Source: Alphaproteobacteria bacterium
GTDB taxonomy: Bacteria > Pseudomonadota > Alphaproteobacteria > Micavibrionales > UBA2020
NCBI GenBank assembly: GCA_020853455.1
Contig: JADYYV010000179.1
Span: 1-8,559, forward strand
Length of the DNA stretch: 8,559 nt
Direction of reading: 5' to 3'
How positions within the stretch are numbered: position 1 is the stretch's first letter; each line of letters begins with the position of its first letter. The notes beneath the pieces were generated by a model that was not told where the DNA came from, searched no databases, and was given only the letters and a program-made list of their open reading frames with translations. The translations under genes and the position numbers were made by a program. Positions 1 to 6,548 of this stretch are shown one piece after another.

Positions 1-12
1 AAGGATTCTGGC

Positions 13-375
13 GTGAAACGGCTCAAAACCACCCTGACTGCGGGAAATGATGACGACAGAGACACGGGACGGCCCGGCCGCACCGATGTGGGTGTGCTGA
101 CCCGTACCCGCGCCAAGACCAAGAAACCGTCGATGTACCGGGTTCTTCTGTTAAATGACGATTTCACGCCGATGGACTTCGTCGTTCACGTTTTAGAAAA
201 GTTTTTCAGCAAGAATAAGCAGGAAGCAACCGAAGTGATGCTTCAGGTCCATCGCCGTGGCGTCGGCGTTTGCGGGACCTATACTTATGAAGTGGCGGAA
301 ACCAAGGTGAACCTCGTCATGGACTACGCCCGCAAGAATGAACATCCGCTCCAATGCACCATGGAGAAGGAATGA
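13..375 (+). CDS. clpS: ClpS, ATP-dependent Clp protease adaptor (N-degron recognin)
   Basis: ClpS binds proteins with destabilising N-terminal residues and hands them to ClpA for degradation by ClpAP in the cytoplasm. The 120-residue product has a poorly conserved, charged N-terminal arm (1-38) followed by the ClpS core. Visible family signatures are NDDFTPMDFV (residues 48-57), HRRGVGVCG (80-88), EVAETKV (93-99) and the C-terminal NEHPLQCTMEKE. Compared with E. coli ClpS as I remember it, N48, D49 and H80 correspond to the residues that hold the substrate alpha-amino group, and M54 to the gatekeeper methionine, so substrate binding should be intact. The start is GTG at 13, supported by AAGGA at 1-5 with a 7-base spacer; the next in-frame ATG would delete the N-terminal arm needed for delivery. 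clpA begins 40 bases downstream, the usual arrangement. The promoter must lie upstream of the window. Confidence 0.97.
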   Translation: MKRLKTTLTAGNDDDRDTGRPGRTDVGVLTRTRAKTKKPSMYRVLLLNDDFTPMDFVVHVLEKFFSKNKQEATEVMLQVHRRGVGVCGTYTYEVAETKVNLVMDYARKNEHPLQCTMEKE

Positions 376-415
376 CGGCATCGCCGTCGTGAAAAAAGAA
401 TAGGGGGATAACGAT

Positions 416-2719
416 ATGCTCTCACGCCAACTGGAACAGACGCTGCATCGCGCGCTTGCCCATGCCAATGCGCGCCATCACGAATTCGCGACGCTGGAGC
501 ATTTGCTGCTCGCGCTCACCGACGATCAGGACGCGGTCGCCGTCATGCGCGCCTGCGGCGTCGATCTTGATTTGCTGAAACAGGAAGTGTCGCATTACAT
601 CGATACCGAATTGCAGAACCTTGTCCATCCGGCATCCGAAGAAGCAAAGCCCACCTCCAGCTTCCAGCGCGTGCTGCAACGTGCCGCGATCCATGTGCAG
701 TCGTCGGGCCGCGAGGAAGTGACCGGCGCGAACGTGCTGGTCGCGCTGTTCTCGGAGCGTGAAAGCAACGCCGTATTCTTCCTGCAGGAACAGGAAATGA
801 CGCGCTTTGACGCGGTCAACTACATCTCCCACGGCATCGCGAAAGTGCCGGGTCAGGCAGAGGCGCGCACGGTGCATGGCGCGAATGACGACGCGCAGGA
901 AGAAAACGTCATCAAAAAAGGCCGCGAAGCGCTGGATGCCTATTGCATCAACCTGAACAACAAGGCGATCAACGGCAAGATCGATCCGCTGATCGGTCGT
1001 GAATCCGAAGTGGACCGCACGATACAGGTGCTGTGCCGCCGTTCCAAAAACAACCCGCTTTATGTGGGCGACCCCGGCGTGGGCAAGACGGCAATTGCCG
1101 AAGGCCTTGCGCGCCGCCTCACCGAAGGCGCTGTGCCGGATGTGCTGAAAAACGCCACGATTTACGCGCTCGATATGGGCTCTCTGCTGGCCGGCACGCG
1201 CTATCGCGGCGATTTCGAGGAGCGCATCAAGGCCGTGCTGACCGAATTGCAGGCGATCGAAGGATCCGTGCTGTTCATCGACGAAATCCATACCGTGATC
1301 GGCGCGGGCGCGACATCGGGTGGCGCGATGGATGCGTCGAACCTTTTGAAACCTTCGCTGTCTTCCGGTTCCTTGCGCTGCATCGGTTCGACCACGTATA
1401 AAGAATACCGCAACCACTTCGAAAAAGACCGCGCGCTGGTGCGCCGCTTCCAGAAGATCGACGTGAACGAGCCGAATATCGAGGACGCGATCCGCATCCT
1501 GAAAGGCCTGAAGCCTTATTACGAAGAACACCACAAAGTTACTTATTCCGAAGAAGCGATCCGTGCGGCGGTGGAGCTGTCGGCGCGCTATATCGGCGAC
1601 CGCAAACTGCCTGACAAGGCGATCGACGTGATCGACGAAGCGGGCGCCGCGCAGATGCTGCTGCCGGAAGACAAGCGCAAAAAAGTGATCGGGCTTGCTG
1701 ATATCGAGGCGACCGTGTCGAAAATCGCGCGCATCCCGCCAAAGACGATCAGCAAGGACGACAAGGAAGCGCTCGCCAATCTGGAACGCGACCTGCGCAC
1801 GCTGGTCTTCGGGCAGGATCAGGCGATCGAGGCGCTGACATCTGCCATTAAACTCAGCCGCGCGGGCCTGCGCGAGCCGGAAAAGCCGATTGGTTCTTAC
1901 CTGTTTTCGGGGCCGACCGGCGTTGGCAAAACCGAAGTCGCACGCCAGCTGGCAAAATCGCTGGGTGTCGAACTCACACGCTTTGATATGTCGGAATACA
2001 TGGAACGCCATTCGGTCTCGCGCCTCATCGGCGCGCCTCCCGGCTATGTCGGTTTCGATCAGGGCGGCATGCTGACCGATAAAATCGACCAGCACCCGCA
2101 TTCGGTCGTGCTGCTCGATGAAATCGAAAAGGCGCATCCGGATTTGTTCAATATCCTGTTGCAGGTGATGGACTACGGCAAAATCACCGACAACAACGGC
2201 AAGACAGTCGATTGCCGCAACATCATCCTTATCATGACCACCAATGCCGGCGCGTCCGACATGGCGAAGGCGACGATGGGTTTCGAGCGCACGACGCGCG
2301 AGGGCGACGACGAAGAAGCGATTAACCGCACCTTCACGCCTGAATTCCGCAACCGCCTTGATGCCGTGATCCCGTTCAAGGCGCTGTCGCCGGCCACGAT
2401 CGGCCGCGTCGTCGATAAATTCATCATGCAGCTGGAGGCGCAGCTGGGCGACCGCGGTGTCACGATCGAACTGACATCCGAAGCGCGCCAGTGGCTGGGC
2501 AAAAAAGGATATGATCCCGCGATGGGCGCGCGCCCGCTCGGCCGCGTTATTCAGGAACATGTCAAAAAACCGCTTGCCGAAGAATTGCTGTTCGGCCGCC
2601 TGACCAAGGGCGGCGCGGTCAAGATCGGCGTGAAGGCGGAAAAGCTTGTCTTTGAATATCCGCCCGCGAAATCGGGCAAAAGCCCCGGCCCCGAACTCGA
2701 ACACGAGCATGTGAAATAA
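416..2719 (+). CDS. clpA: ClpA, AAA+ unfoldase subunit of the ClpAP protease
   Basis: ClpA is the hexameric AAA+ unfoldase that feeds substrates, including those brought by ClpS, into the ClpP peptidase. The 767-residue length is normal for ClpA. The Clp N-domain double repeat spans about 1-145. The first AAA+ module has Walker A GDPGVGKT (218-225), Walker B VLFIDE (285-290) and arginine-finger region LVRRF (341-345). The second has Walker A GPTGVGKT (499-506), Walker B VVLLDEIE (564-571), sensor-1 TTN (608-610), FRNRLD (644-649) and sensor-2 GARPLGR (704-710). The ClpP-docking loop reads MGF (621-623) rather than IGL or IGF. There is no ClpB-type middle domain. A short charged tail follows residue 750. 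The ATG is preceded by AGGGGG (402-407) with an 8-base spacer. No terminator separates it from clpS, so the two are probably co-transcribed. Confidence 0.98.
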   Translation: MLSRQLEQTLHRALAHANARHHEFATLEHLLLALTDDQDAVAVMRACGVDLDLLKQEVSHYIDTELQNLVHPASEEAKPTSSFQRVLQRAAIHVQSSGREEVTGANVLVALFSERESNAVFFLQEQEMTRFDAVNYISHGIAKVPGQAEARTVHGANDDAQEENVIKKGREALDAYCINLNNKAINGKIDPLIGRESEVDRTIQVLCRRSKNNPLYVGDPGVGKTAIAEGLARRLTEGAVPDVLKNATIYALDMGSLLAGTRYRGDFEERIKAVLTELQAIEGSVLFIDEIHTVIGAGATSGGAMDASNLLKPSLSSGSLRCIGSTTYKEYRNHFEKDRALVRRFQKIDVNEPNIEDAIRILKGLKPYYEEHHKVTYSEEAIRAAVELSARYIGDRKLPDKAIDVIDEAGAAQMLLPEDKRKKVIGLADIEATVSKIARIPPKTISKDDKEALANLERDLRTLVFGQDQAIEALTSAIKLSRAGLREPEKPIGSYLFSGPTGVGKTEVARQLAKSLGVELTRFDMSEYMERHSVSRLIGAPPGYVGFDQGGMLTDKIDQHPHSVVLLDEIEKAHPDLFNILLQVMDYGKITDNNGKTVDCRNIILIMTTNAGASDMAKATMGFERTTREGDDEEAINRTFTPEFRNRLDAVIPFKALSPATIGRVVDKFIMQLEAQLGDRGVTIELTSEARQWLGKKGYDPAMGARPLGRVIQEHVKKPLAEELLFGRLTKGGAVKIGVKAEKLVFEYPPAKSGKSPGPELEHEHVK

Positions 2720-3618
2720 TGGAAACGACCAAGGGCCAGGTACTTGTCGTCGATCCCAGCGACATCATGCGCAAGCTGATTTGCGGCATCCTGATCAAGA
2801 GCGGTTATACCGTGCACGATGCGGCGGAGGCCGATAAGGGCGTGGAGTTGCTGTCGAAACGTCCCGATCTTGTGATCCTCGATATCGACGATGAAACGTC
2901 GGACGAAGTCGCGTTCCTGCGCAAGATGAAGCGCGATTACGCGGCTACGCCCACCATCGCGCTTGCCGACGATCATGTGCGCGAAGAAGTGCAGAAAAAG
3001 ATCGAGGATATGCCCAAACTGTCCTTCTTCGCCAAACCCGTGCGACCCGACGCGCTGGTCGCGCAGGTGGAGGCGCTGCTGTCCGAAACCGAACAGGCGC
3101 GTCTTGCCGCCGAAGCGAAAAAAAGCGGCGCGCAGATCGACATCGAACAACAGCGCATGGGCTTTATGCGCCGGGCGATCGACCTTTCCCAGCAGAAGAT
3201 GGAAGAAAACTGCGGCGGGCCGTTCGGCGCGGTGATCGTGCGGCAGGGAAAAATCATCGGCGAGGGCTGGAACTGCGTGACCAGCACCAATGATCCCACC
3301 GCCCATGCCGAAATGGTCGCGATCCGCAACGCAACATCCGCGATCAAGGATTTCAAGCTGGAAGGCTGCGACATCTATACCAGCTGCGAGCCGTGCCCGA
3401 TGTGCCTTGCCGCCATCTACTGGGCGCGCCTCGATAAAATTTATTACGCCAATATGCGCGAAGACGCGGAAAAAATCGGCTTTGACGACGCGTTCCTGTA
3501 CCGCGAAGTCGCGCTGCCGGAAAACAAGCGGTCCTTGCCCGTCTTCCGCCTGTTGCGCGAAGAAGCGAATATCGTTTTCGACAACTGGATGGCGAAGATG
3601 GACAAGACTGCTTACTGA
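2719..3618 (+). CDS. Receiver (REC) domain fused to a guanine deaminase-like domain
   Basis: This 299-residue protein joins two folds. Residues 1-122 are a CheY-like receiver: D12, a phosphoacceptor-like Asp in LVILDID (D55) and the conserved Lys in FFAKP (K106) are present, but the second acidic-pocket residue is Pro (P13) and the usual Thr/Ser is Ala (A83). A charged, probably helical linker covers 123-145. Residues 146-299 are a cytidine-deaminase-fold enzyme closely resembling B. subtilis GuaD, which converts guanine to xanthine: HAE (H196, catalytic E198), PCPMC (zinc ligands C226, C229), N185, GFDD (D257) and a C-terminal Tyr, matching GuaD N42, H53, E55, C83, C86, D114 and Y156 by my recall. 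TadA is a poorer fit because TSCEPCPMC, IYWAR and GFDDAFLY are GuaD-type. The ATG overlaps the clpA stop (TAATG) and has no clear Shine-Dalgarno, implying translational coupling. Substrate is inferred; the fusion is directly visible. Confidence 0.9.
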   Translation: METTKGQVLVVDPSDIMRKLICGILIKSGYTVHDAAEADKGVELLSKRPDLVILDIDDETSDEVAFLRKMKRDYAATPTIALADDHVREEVQKKIEDMPKLSFFAKPVRPDALVAQVEALLSETEQARLAAEAKKSGAQIDIEQQRMGFMRRAIDLSQQKMEENCGGPFGAVIVRQGKIIGEGWNCVTSTNDPTAHAEMVAIRNATSAIKDFKLEGCDIYTSCEPCPMCLAAIYWARLDKIYYANMREDAEKIGFDDAFLYREVALPENKRSLPVFRLLREEANIVFDNWMAKMDKTAY

Positions 3619-3625
3619 CGCCTTC

Positions 3626-3705
3626 CGCCATTCCCGCGCAAGCGGGAATCCCGTGACGGTACGGCGCTGCTATTCCACAAGATCCCCGCTTTCGCGGGGA
3701 TGACG
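3626..3705. repeat. Inverted pair of short palindromic (REP-like) repeats
   Basis: Two 26-base units (3626-3651 and 3680-3705) lie in opposite orientation 28 bases apart; after reverse complementing one, 21 of 26 positions agree. Each is itself a hairpin with an 8-bp perfect stem and 4-base loop: ATTCCCGC/GCGGGAAT (3630-3637, 3642-3649) and ATCCCCGC/GCGGGGAT (3682-3689, 3694-3701). One stem pair differs by a compensatory change (T-A versus C-G). Units of this kind are widespread intergenic repeats in proteobacteria. The pair begins 8 bases after the receiver-deaminase stop. There is no T-tract, so it is not a standard terminator; it may protect the 3' end of the clp transcript or attenuate read-through into the next gene. 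Confidence 0.85.
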
Positions 3706-3722
3706 CAAAAAAGGAGCTGGGC

Positions 3723-4412
3723 ATGAAATGCGAAATTATGGGCGACAGCGCGTTCCCGCTGCTGCGCGTCACGTTTTCCGAAGGCGAGAATATCAAGGCT
3801 GAATCCGGCGCGATGGTCGCGATGTCCACGAACATCAGGCTGACCGGCAAGGCCGATGGCGGCATCGGCAAGGCGATCGGCCGCATGTTCTCCGGCGAAA
3901 GTTTCTTCATGCAGCAGCTGGAATCGCAAGGCGGCGCAGGCTGGGCATTGCTGGCGGCCTCCACCCCCGGCGAAATCGCGACAATCGATTTGCGGCAGGG
4001 CGAACAGCTGTCGGTGCAAAAGGGCGGCTACCTTGCCGCAACCAACGGCATCCAGGTTTCGACCAAGATGCAGGGGCTGTTCAAGGGCATGCTGTCGGGC
4101 CAGGGTTTCTTCATCGTGAAAATCGGCGGCGAGGGGACGGTGTTCCTGTCTACCTACGGCTCGATCTATCCGATGGTGCTGGGGCAGGGCGAGGTCGTTC
4201 ATATCGACAACGGACACCTTGTCGCCTGGGATTCCCACATGCCTTATGAAATCGTCAAGGGCGGTTCCGGCTGGATTTCGTCGGTGACGTCCGGCGAAGG
4301 CCTCGGCTGCCGTTTTCAGGGGCCCGGCCGCGTCTGGATCCAGACGCGCAACCCGCAGCAGCTGGTCGGCTGGCTCTATCCGATGTTCCCGCAGCGCAGC
4401 GGTTCGGGCTAG
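3723..4412 (+). CDS. AIM24 / TIGR00266 family protein
   Basis: The 229-residue product matches the AIM24 family (TIGR00266), beta-rich soluble proteins of unknown biochemical role in bacteria; yeast Aim24 is mitochondrial. Recognisable features are an N-terminal segment ending in IKAESGAMVAMS (24-35), a Gly-rich stretch around a large-Met segment (46-63), the repeated GQGFFIVKIGGEGTVFLSTYG region (126-146) and the C-terminal signature GPGRVWIQTRNP (200-211). There is no signal peptide or transmembrane helix. The ATG has an excellent Shine-Dalgarno, AAGGAG (3711-3716), with a 6-base spacer. It follows the clp cluster on the same strand by 104 bases, mostly filled by the repeat pair, and no separate promoter is obvious, so read-through from the clp operon is possible. 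Family assignment is firm; the function is unknown. Confidence 0.88.
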   Translation: MKCEIMGDSAFPLLRVTFSEGENIKAESGAMVAMSTNIRLTGKADGGIGKAIGRMFSGESFFMQQLESQGGAGWALLAASTPGEIATIDLRQGEQLSVQKGGYLAATNGIQVSTKMQGLFKGMLSGQGFFIVKIGGEGTVFLSTYGSIYPMVLGQGEVVHIDNGHLVAWDSHMPYEIVKGGSGWISSVTSGEGLGCRFQGPGRVWIQTRNPQQLVGWLYPMFPQRSGSG

Positions 4413-4447
4413 GTTTTACCATAGCCGCGCGGGCTCTCGTTTAAAGT

Positions 4448-4476
4448 TTGATACGGCGGTAACACGCCACTACAAT
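4448..4476 (+). promoter_or_regulatory. Candidate sigma70-type promoter for the membrane SNase-like gene
   Basis: TTGATA (4448-4453) and TACAAT (4471-4476) each match the consensus hexamers at five of six positions and are separated by exactly 17 bases. Transcription would start near 4483, leaving a leader of about 25 bases that contains the Shine-Dalgarno AGGGA (4495-4499) ahead of the ATG at 4508. A small inverted repeat GGCG/CGCC (4455-4468) sits in the spacer. This is the best-matching promoter in the window and suggests that the gene is transcribed independently of the upstream cluster. Confidence 0.65.
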
Positions 4477-4507
4477 TGATGCAGGTTTAAATACAGGGAT
4501 TTCAGGC

Positions 4508-5695
4508 ATGCGGTATTTGTTTTTCGTTCTTGCGGTTGTGATGTTCGCCGGCACGGCGCAGGCGCAGCCGAAAACAGCGGCTCCCGCGGTGCCGATGGCA
4601 GCCGTTCCCGCGCCGCCCGCCGCGATGGCATCCGATGACTCGCCCGACATTGCGCCTGCCGCCGTCGCGCCCTTGGCGAACCGTCTGCCGGAACGCGTCA
4701 CGCGCCCGATGCGCGCCGTCGATCCGATGACGCTGCGCGCCGAAGGCGGCACGATCCGCCTCTGGGGCATCAAGCCCGCGCAGAGCGCGGAAACGCCGCT
4801 GGAACTCAAGGCGCTCGACCTCATGGACGGGCTCATCCAGGAACAACAGGTCAACTGCCGCATCATGGGCGGCACGATGCTGGAAATGATCGCGCGCTGC
4901 TCCACCGCCACCAATCAGGATCTTGCGCTGGAACTGCTGAAAAACGGATTCGTGGTCGTCGATCGCCGCCAGACCTATAACACCGTGTTCGCGACCGCGT
5001 ACGAAAAAGACCAGGAATCCGCGCGCGTCGCCGGCAAGGGCGTCTGGGCGCTGGTGAAGGAAGACCTCAACCAGACCAATGCCAACGGGTTGCCGCGCTG
5101 GCTGGAGCCGTATATGTCGTTCCTGCTGCCGCTGGCGCTGATCTTCGGGCCGTTCGGCGGCTTGCTGATCGTCGGCCTTGTCATGTGGTACTGGCTCAGC
5201 CGCATGGCATCGCTGCAGGAAAAAGAGGCCGAGCAGACCAGCCGCAAGGAAGCGATGCTGCAAAGCCGCGAGCGCCACGTGCTGATCTCCACGCTGGAAG
5301 GCGAGCTGATGGAGAACAAGAACAAGATCGAAGCGTTCCTTGTCATCTACGGCGACATGTTGCGCGGGTTGCAGGATGCGAACGAAGTGCCGAAATACCA
5401 GCAGGGCGGCGACATCGTGCAAAAGCACCCGACCTTCGGCCGCGCCGTGTTCGAGGCGAATGTCAGCAATCTGTCCTTGCTCGACATCAAGCTGGCGGGC
5501 CAGATCTCCAAGCTTTATTCCGCGATGCCCAAGGATCAGGAATACATCAACCTTGAACCCACCGTGCCGCTGGAAACCGCCGTGAAGCTGGTGCAAAAAG
5601 TGCTGAAGGAAGCCGAAACACTGATCGACCCGCTCAACAACGTCATCACCGGCCTTTCGACCGCGACGCAGAAAAAAGGCGATGCGGCGGCATAA
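4508..5695 (+). CDS. Membrane-anchored protein with degenerate SNase-like domain
   Basis: The 395-residue protein has four visible parts. A signal peptide (1-19, predicted cleavage after AQA) is followed by an Ala/Pro-rich linker (20-60). Residues 65-185 resemble the thermonuclease fold: VDPMTLRAEGGTIRLWGIKP (71-90), a central MIARC strand (127-131), ALELLKNGFVVV (140-151), and YEKDQESARVAGKGVWA (165-181) near its end. A hydrophobic stretch (about 202-230) is likely one membrane helix, followed by a basic, charged cytoplasmic coiled-coil-like region (232-275) and an unrecognised C-terminal domain (276-395). The nuclease active site appears lost: GIDAPE is replaced by GIKPAQ and the second catalytic Arg region reads LEMIARC. 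The likely topology puts the SNase-like domain in the periplasm. SD is AGGGA at 4495-4499. It ends just before a strong terminator. The domain match is from motif memory, so moderate confidence. Confidence 0.8.
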   Translation: MRYLFFVLAVVMFAGTAQAQPKTAAPAVPMAAVPAPPAAMASDDSPDIAPAAVAPLANRLPERVTRPMRAVDPMTLRAEGGTIRLWGIKPAQSAETPLELKALDLMDGLIQEQQVNCRIMGGTMLEMIARCSTATNQDLALELLKNGFVVVDRRQTYNTVFATAYEKDQESARVAGKGVWALVKEDLNQTNANGLPRWLEPYMSFLLPLALIFGPFGGLLIVGLVMWYWLSRMASLQEKEAEQTSRKEAMLQSRERHVLISTLEGELMENKNKIEAFLVIYGDMLRGLQDANEVPKYQQGGDIVQKHPTFGRAVFEANVSNLSLLDIKLAGQISKLYSAMPKDQEYINLEPTVPLETAVKLVQKVLKEAETLIDPLNNVITGLSTATQKKGDAAA

Positions 5696-5714
5696 CCGGC
5701 ACGATGCATGCAAT

Positions 5715-5750
5715 AAAAAAAGGCCCCGGATTTTTCCGGGGCCTTTTTTT
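5715..5750. terminator. Strong bidirectional intrinsic terminator
   Basis: A perfect 8-bp GC stem GGCCCCGG (5722-5729) / CCGGGGCC (5736-5743) with a 6-base loop is flanked by seven A (5715-5721) and seven T (5744-5750). It is thus an intrinsic terminator in both directions, placed between the convergent genes ending at 5695 (+) and 5762 (-). Confidence 0.95.
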
Positions 5751-5761
5751 AAGTGCCGCTG

Positions 5762-6394
5762 TTACGCGCGGATCTTGCTGGTCACGGTCGCTTCTGCGGG
5801 CGATTCCTGATTAGCGGTGATGGCGGGACGTTCGCCAGCCGCACGTTCGATATGCGCCATCAGATCGACCAGATCGACGAAATGATCCGCCTGGCGGCGC
5901 AGCTCGTCGGCCACCATCGGGGGCGAGGTGCGGATGGTGGAAACCACCGTCGTGCGCACGCCTTTGCGCTGCACCGATTCCAGCAGGCGGCGGAAATCGC
6001 CGTCGCCCGAGAACAGGACGATGTGATCGACATGATCGGCCAGTTCCATCATGTCGATGGCCAGCTCGATATCCATATTGCCCTTCACCTTGCGGCGGCC
6101 GGTCGCATCCGTGAATTCCTTCGCGGGCTTGGTCACCATCGTGTAGCCGTTATAATCCAGCCAGTCGATCAGGGGGCGAATAGGCGAGTATTCCTGGTCT
6201 TCCATCAGCGCCGTATAATAGAACGCGCGTACAAGACGGCTCTGCCCCGAAATAAAGGTCAGCAGGCGTTTATAGTCGATATCAAAGGTCAGGCTTTTCG
6301 CGGCTGCATACAAATTTGCGCCGTCGATGAATACTGCAAGCTTCTCTTCTTTATAGAAAAAATTGAAATTTTGCGAATTGCCGTTGGTTTTCAA
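5762..6394 (-). CDS. NYN-domain (LabA/DUF88-type, PIN-like) protein
   Basis: The product (210 residues from the preferred start) belongs to the NYN family, PIN-like metal-dependent ribonucleases related to LabA. Acidic active-site-type residues are present: AVFIDGANLY with D24 and N27, NMDIELAIDM with D108 and D114, and LFSGDGDF with D131 and D133. No signal peptide or membrane segment is seen. RNA-cleaving activity is inferred from the family; the substrate is unknown. There is no ATG near the N-terminus. TTG at 6394 is preferred because GGGGAG (6407-6402) lies 7 bases upstream; a TTG at 6409 would add five residues but would lie ahead of that Shine-Dalgarno. The gene is divergent from rpoZ and shares a terminator with the convergent upstream gene. 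An NYN gene next to rpoZ-rsh is, as I recall, a recurrent alphaproteobacterial arrangement. Confidence 0.92.
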   Translation of the reverse strand: MKTNGNSQNFNFFYKEEKLAVFIDGANLYAAAKSLTFDIDYKRLLTFISGQSRLVRAFYYTALMEDQEYSPIRPLIDWLDYNGYTMVTKPAKEFTDATGRRKVKGNMDIELAIDMMELADHVDHIVLFSGDGDFRRLLESVQRKGVRTTVVSTIRTSPPMVADELRRQADHFVDLVDLMAHIERAAGERPAITANQESPAEATVTSKIRA

Positions 6395-6401
6395 GATATT
6401 G

Positions 6402-6407
6402 CTCCCC
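6402..6407 (-). promoter_or_regulatory. Shine-Dalgarno deciding the TTG start of the NYN gene
   Basis: On the minus strand GGGGAG is followed after 7 bases by TTG (6394-6392), an ideal spacing. It argues for the shorter protein over the in-frame TTG at 6409, which overlaps this site. Confidence 0.65.
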
Positions 6408-6424
6408 AATTCATACGGACGGGC

Positions 6425-6453
6425 TTTTTAGACCCGAAATTTGCCATTGTCAA
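6425..6453 (-). promoter_or_regulatory. Candidate promoter of the NYN gene
   Basis: Read on the minus strand, a perfect TTGACA (6453-6448) is followed after 17 bases by TAAAAA (6430-6425), a four-of-six match to the -10 consensus. Transcription would start near 6418, only about 24 bases before the TTG start codon. The -35 region lies in the sequence TTGACAATGGCAA, which recurs in inverted orientation at the rpoZ promoter. Confidence 0.5.
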
Positions 6454-6475
6454 GAATAGTACTTCTGCCCCTGAG

Positions 6476-6524
6476 CCGCCTCGCTGGAAATGCGTCGCCG
6501 GATAACGGGCGACGGGAGGTACGG
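6476..6524. other. Potential stem-loop between the divergent promoters
   Basis: A perfect 7-bp inverted repeat CGTCGCC (6493-6499) / GGCGACG (6508-6514) with an 8-base spacer is enclosed by a second, interrupted arm: CCG-CCTC (6476-6482) against GAGG-TA-CGG (6516-6524). It lies between the two candidate -35 elements, outside both predicted transcripts, so it could be a regulator site, part of an unrecognised small RNA or a decayed repeat. No known RNA family is recognised. Confidence 0.4.
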
Positions 6525-6548
6525 TCGAGAGTTTTATATCCAAACTGG

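Noticed and set aside
422..2710. A 762-codon open frame antisense to nearly all of clpA
   Set aside because: It is the exact shadow of a well-supported ClpA gene in GC-rich codon usage; its translation is Arg/His/Phe-rich and low in recognisable motifs.
3618..3719. Reading the receiver-deaminase as a TadA-type tRNA adenosine deaminase
   Set aside because: TSCEPCPMC, IYWAR, GFDDAFLY and the terminal Tyr match guanine deaminase much better than TadA.
4413..4445. A possible terminator after the AIM24-family gene
   Set aside because: Only a 4-bp AGCC/GGCT stem is present and no run of T follows it, so it was not called.
5753..6505. A 250-codon plus-strand open frame across the NYN gene
   Set aside because: It begins at the T-tract edge of the terminator, lacks any family signature and is antisense to the NYN motifs.
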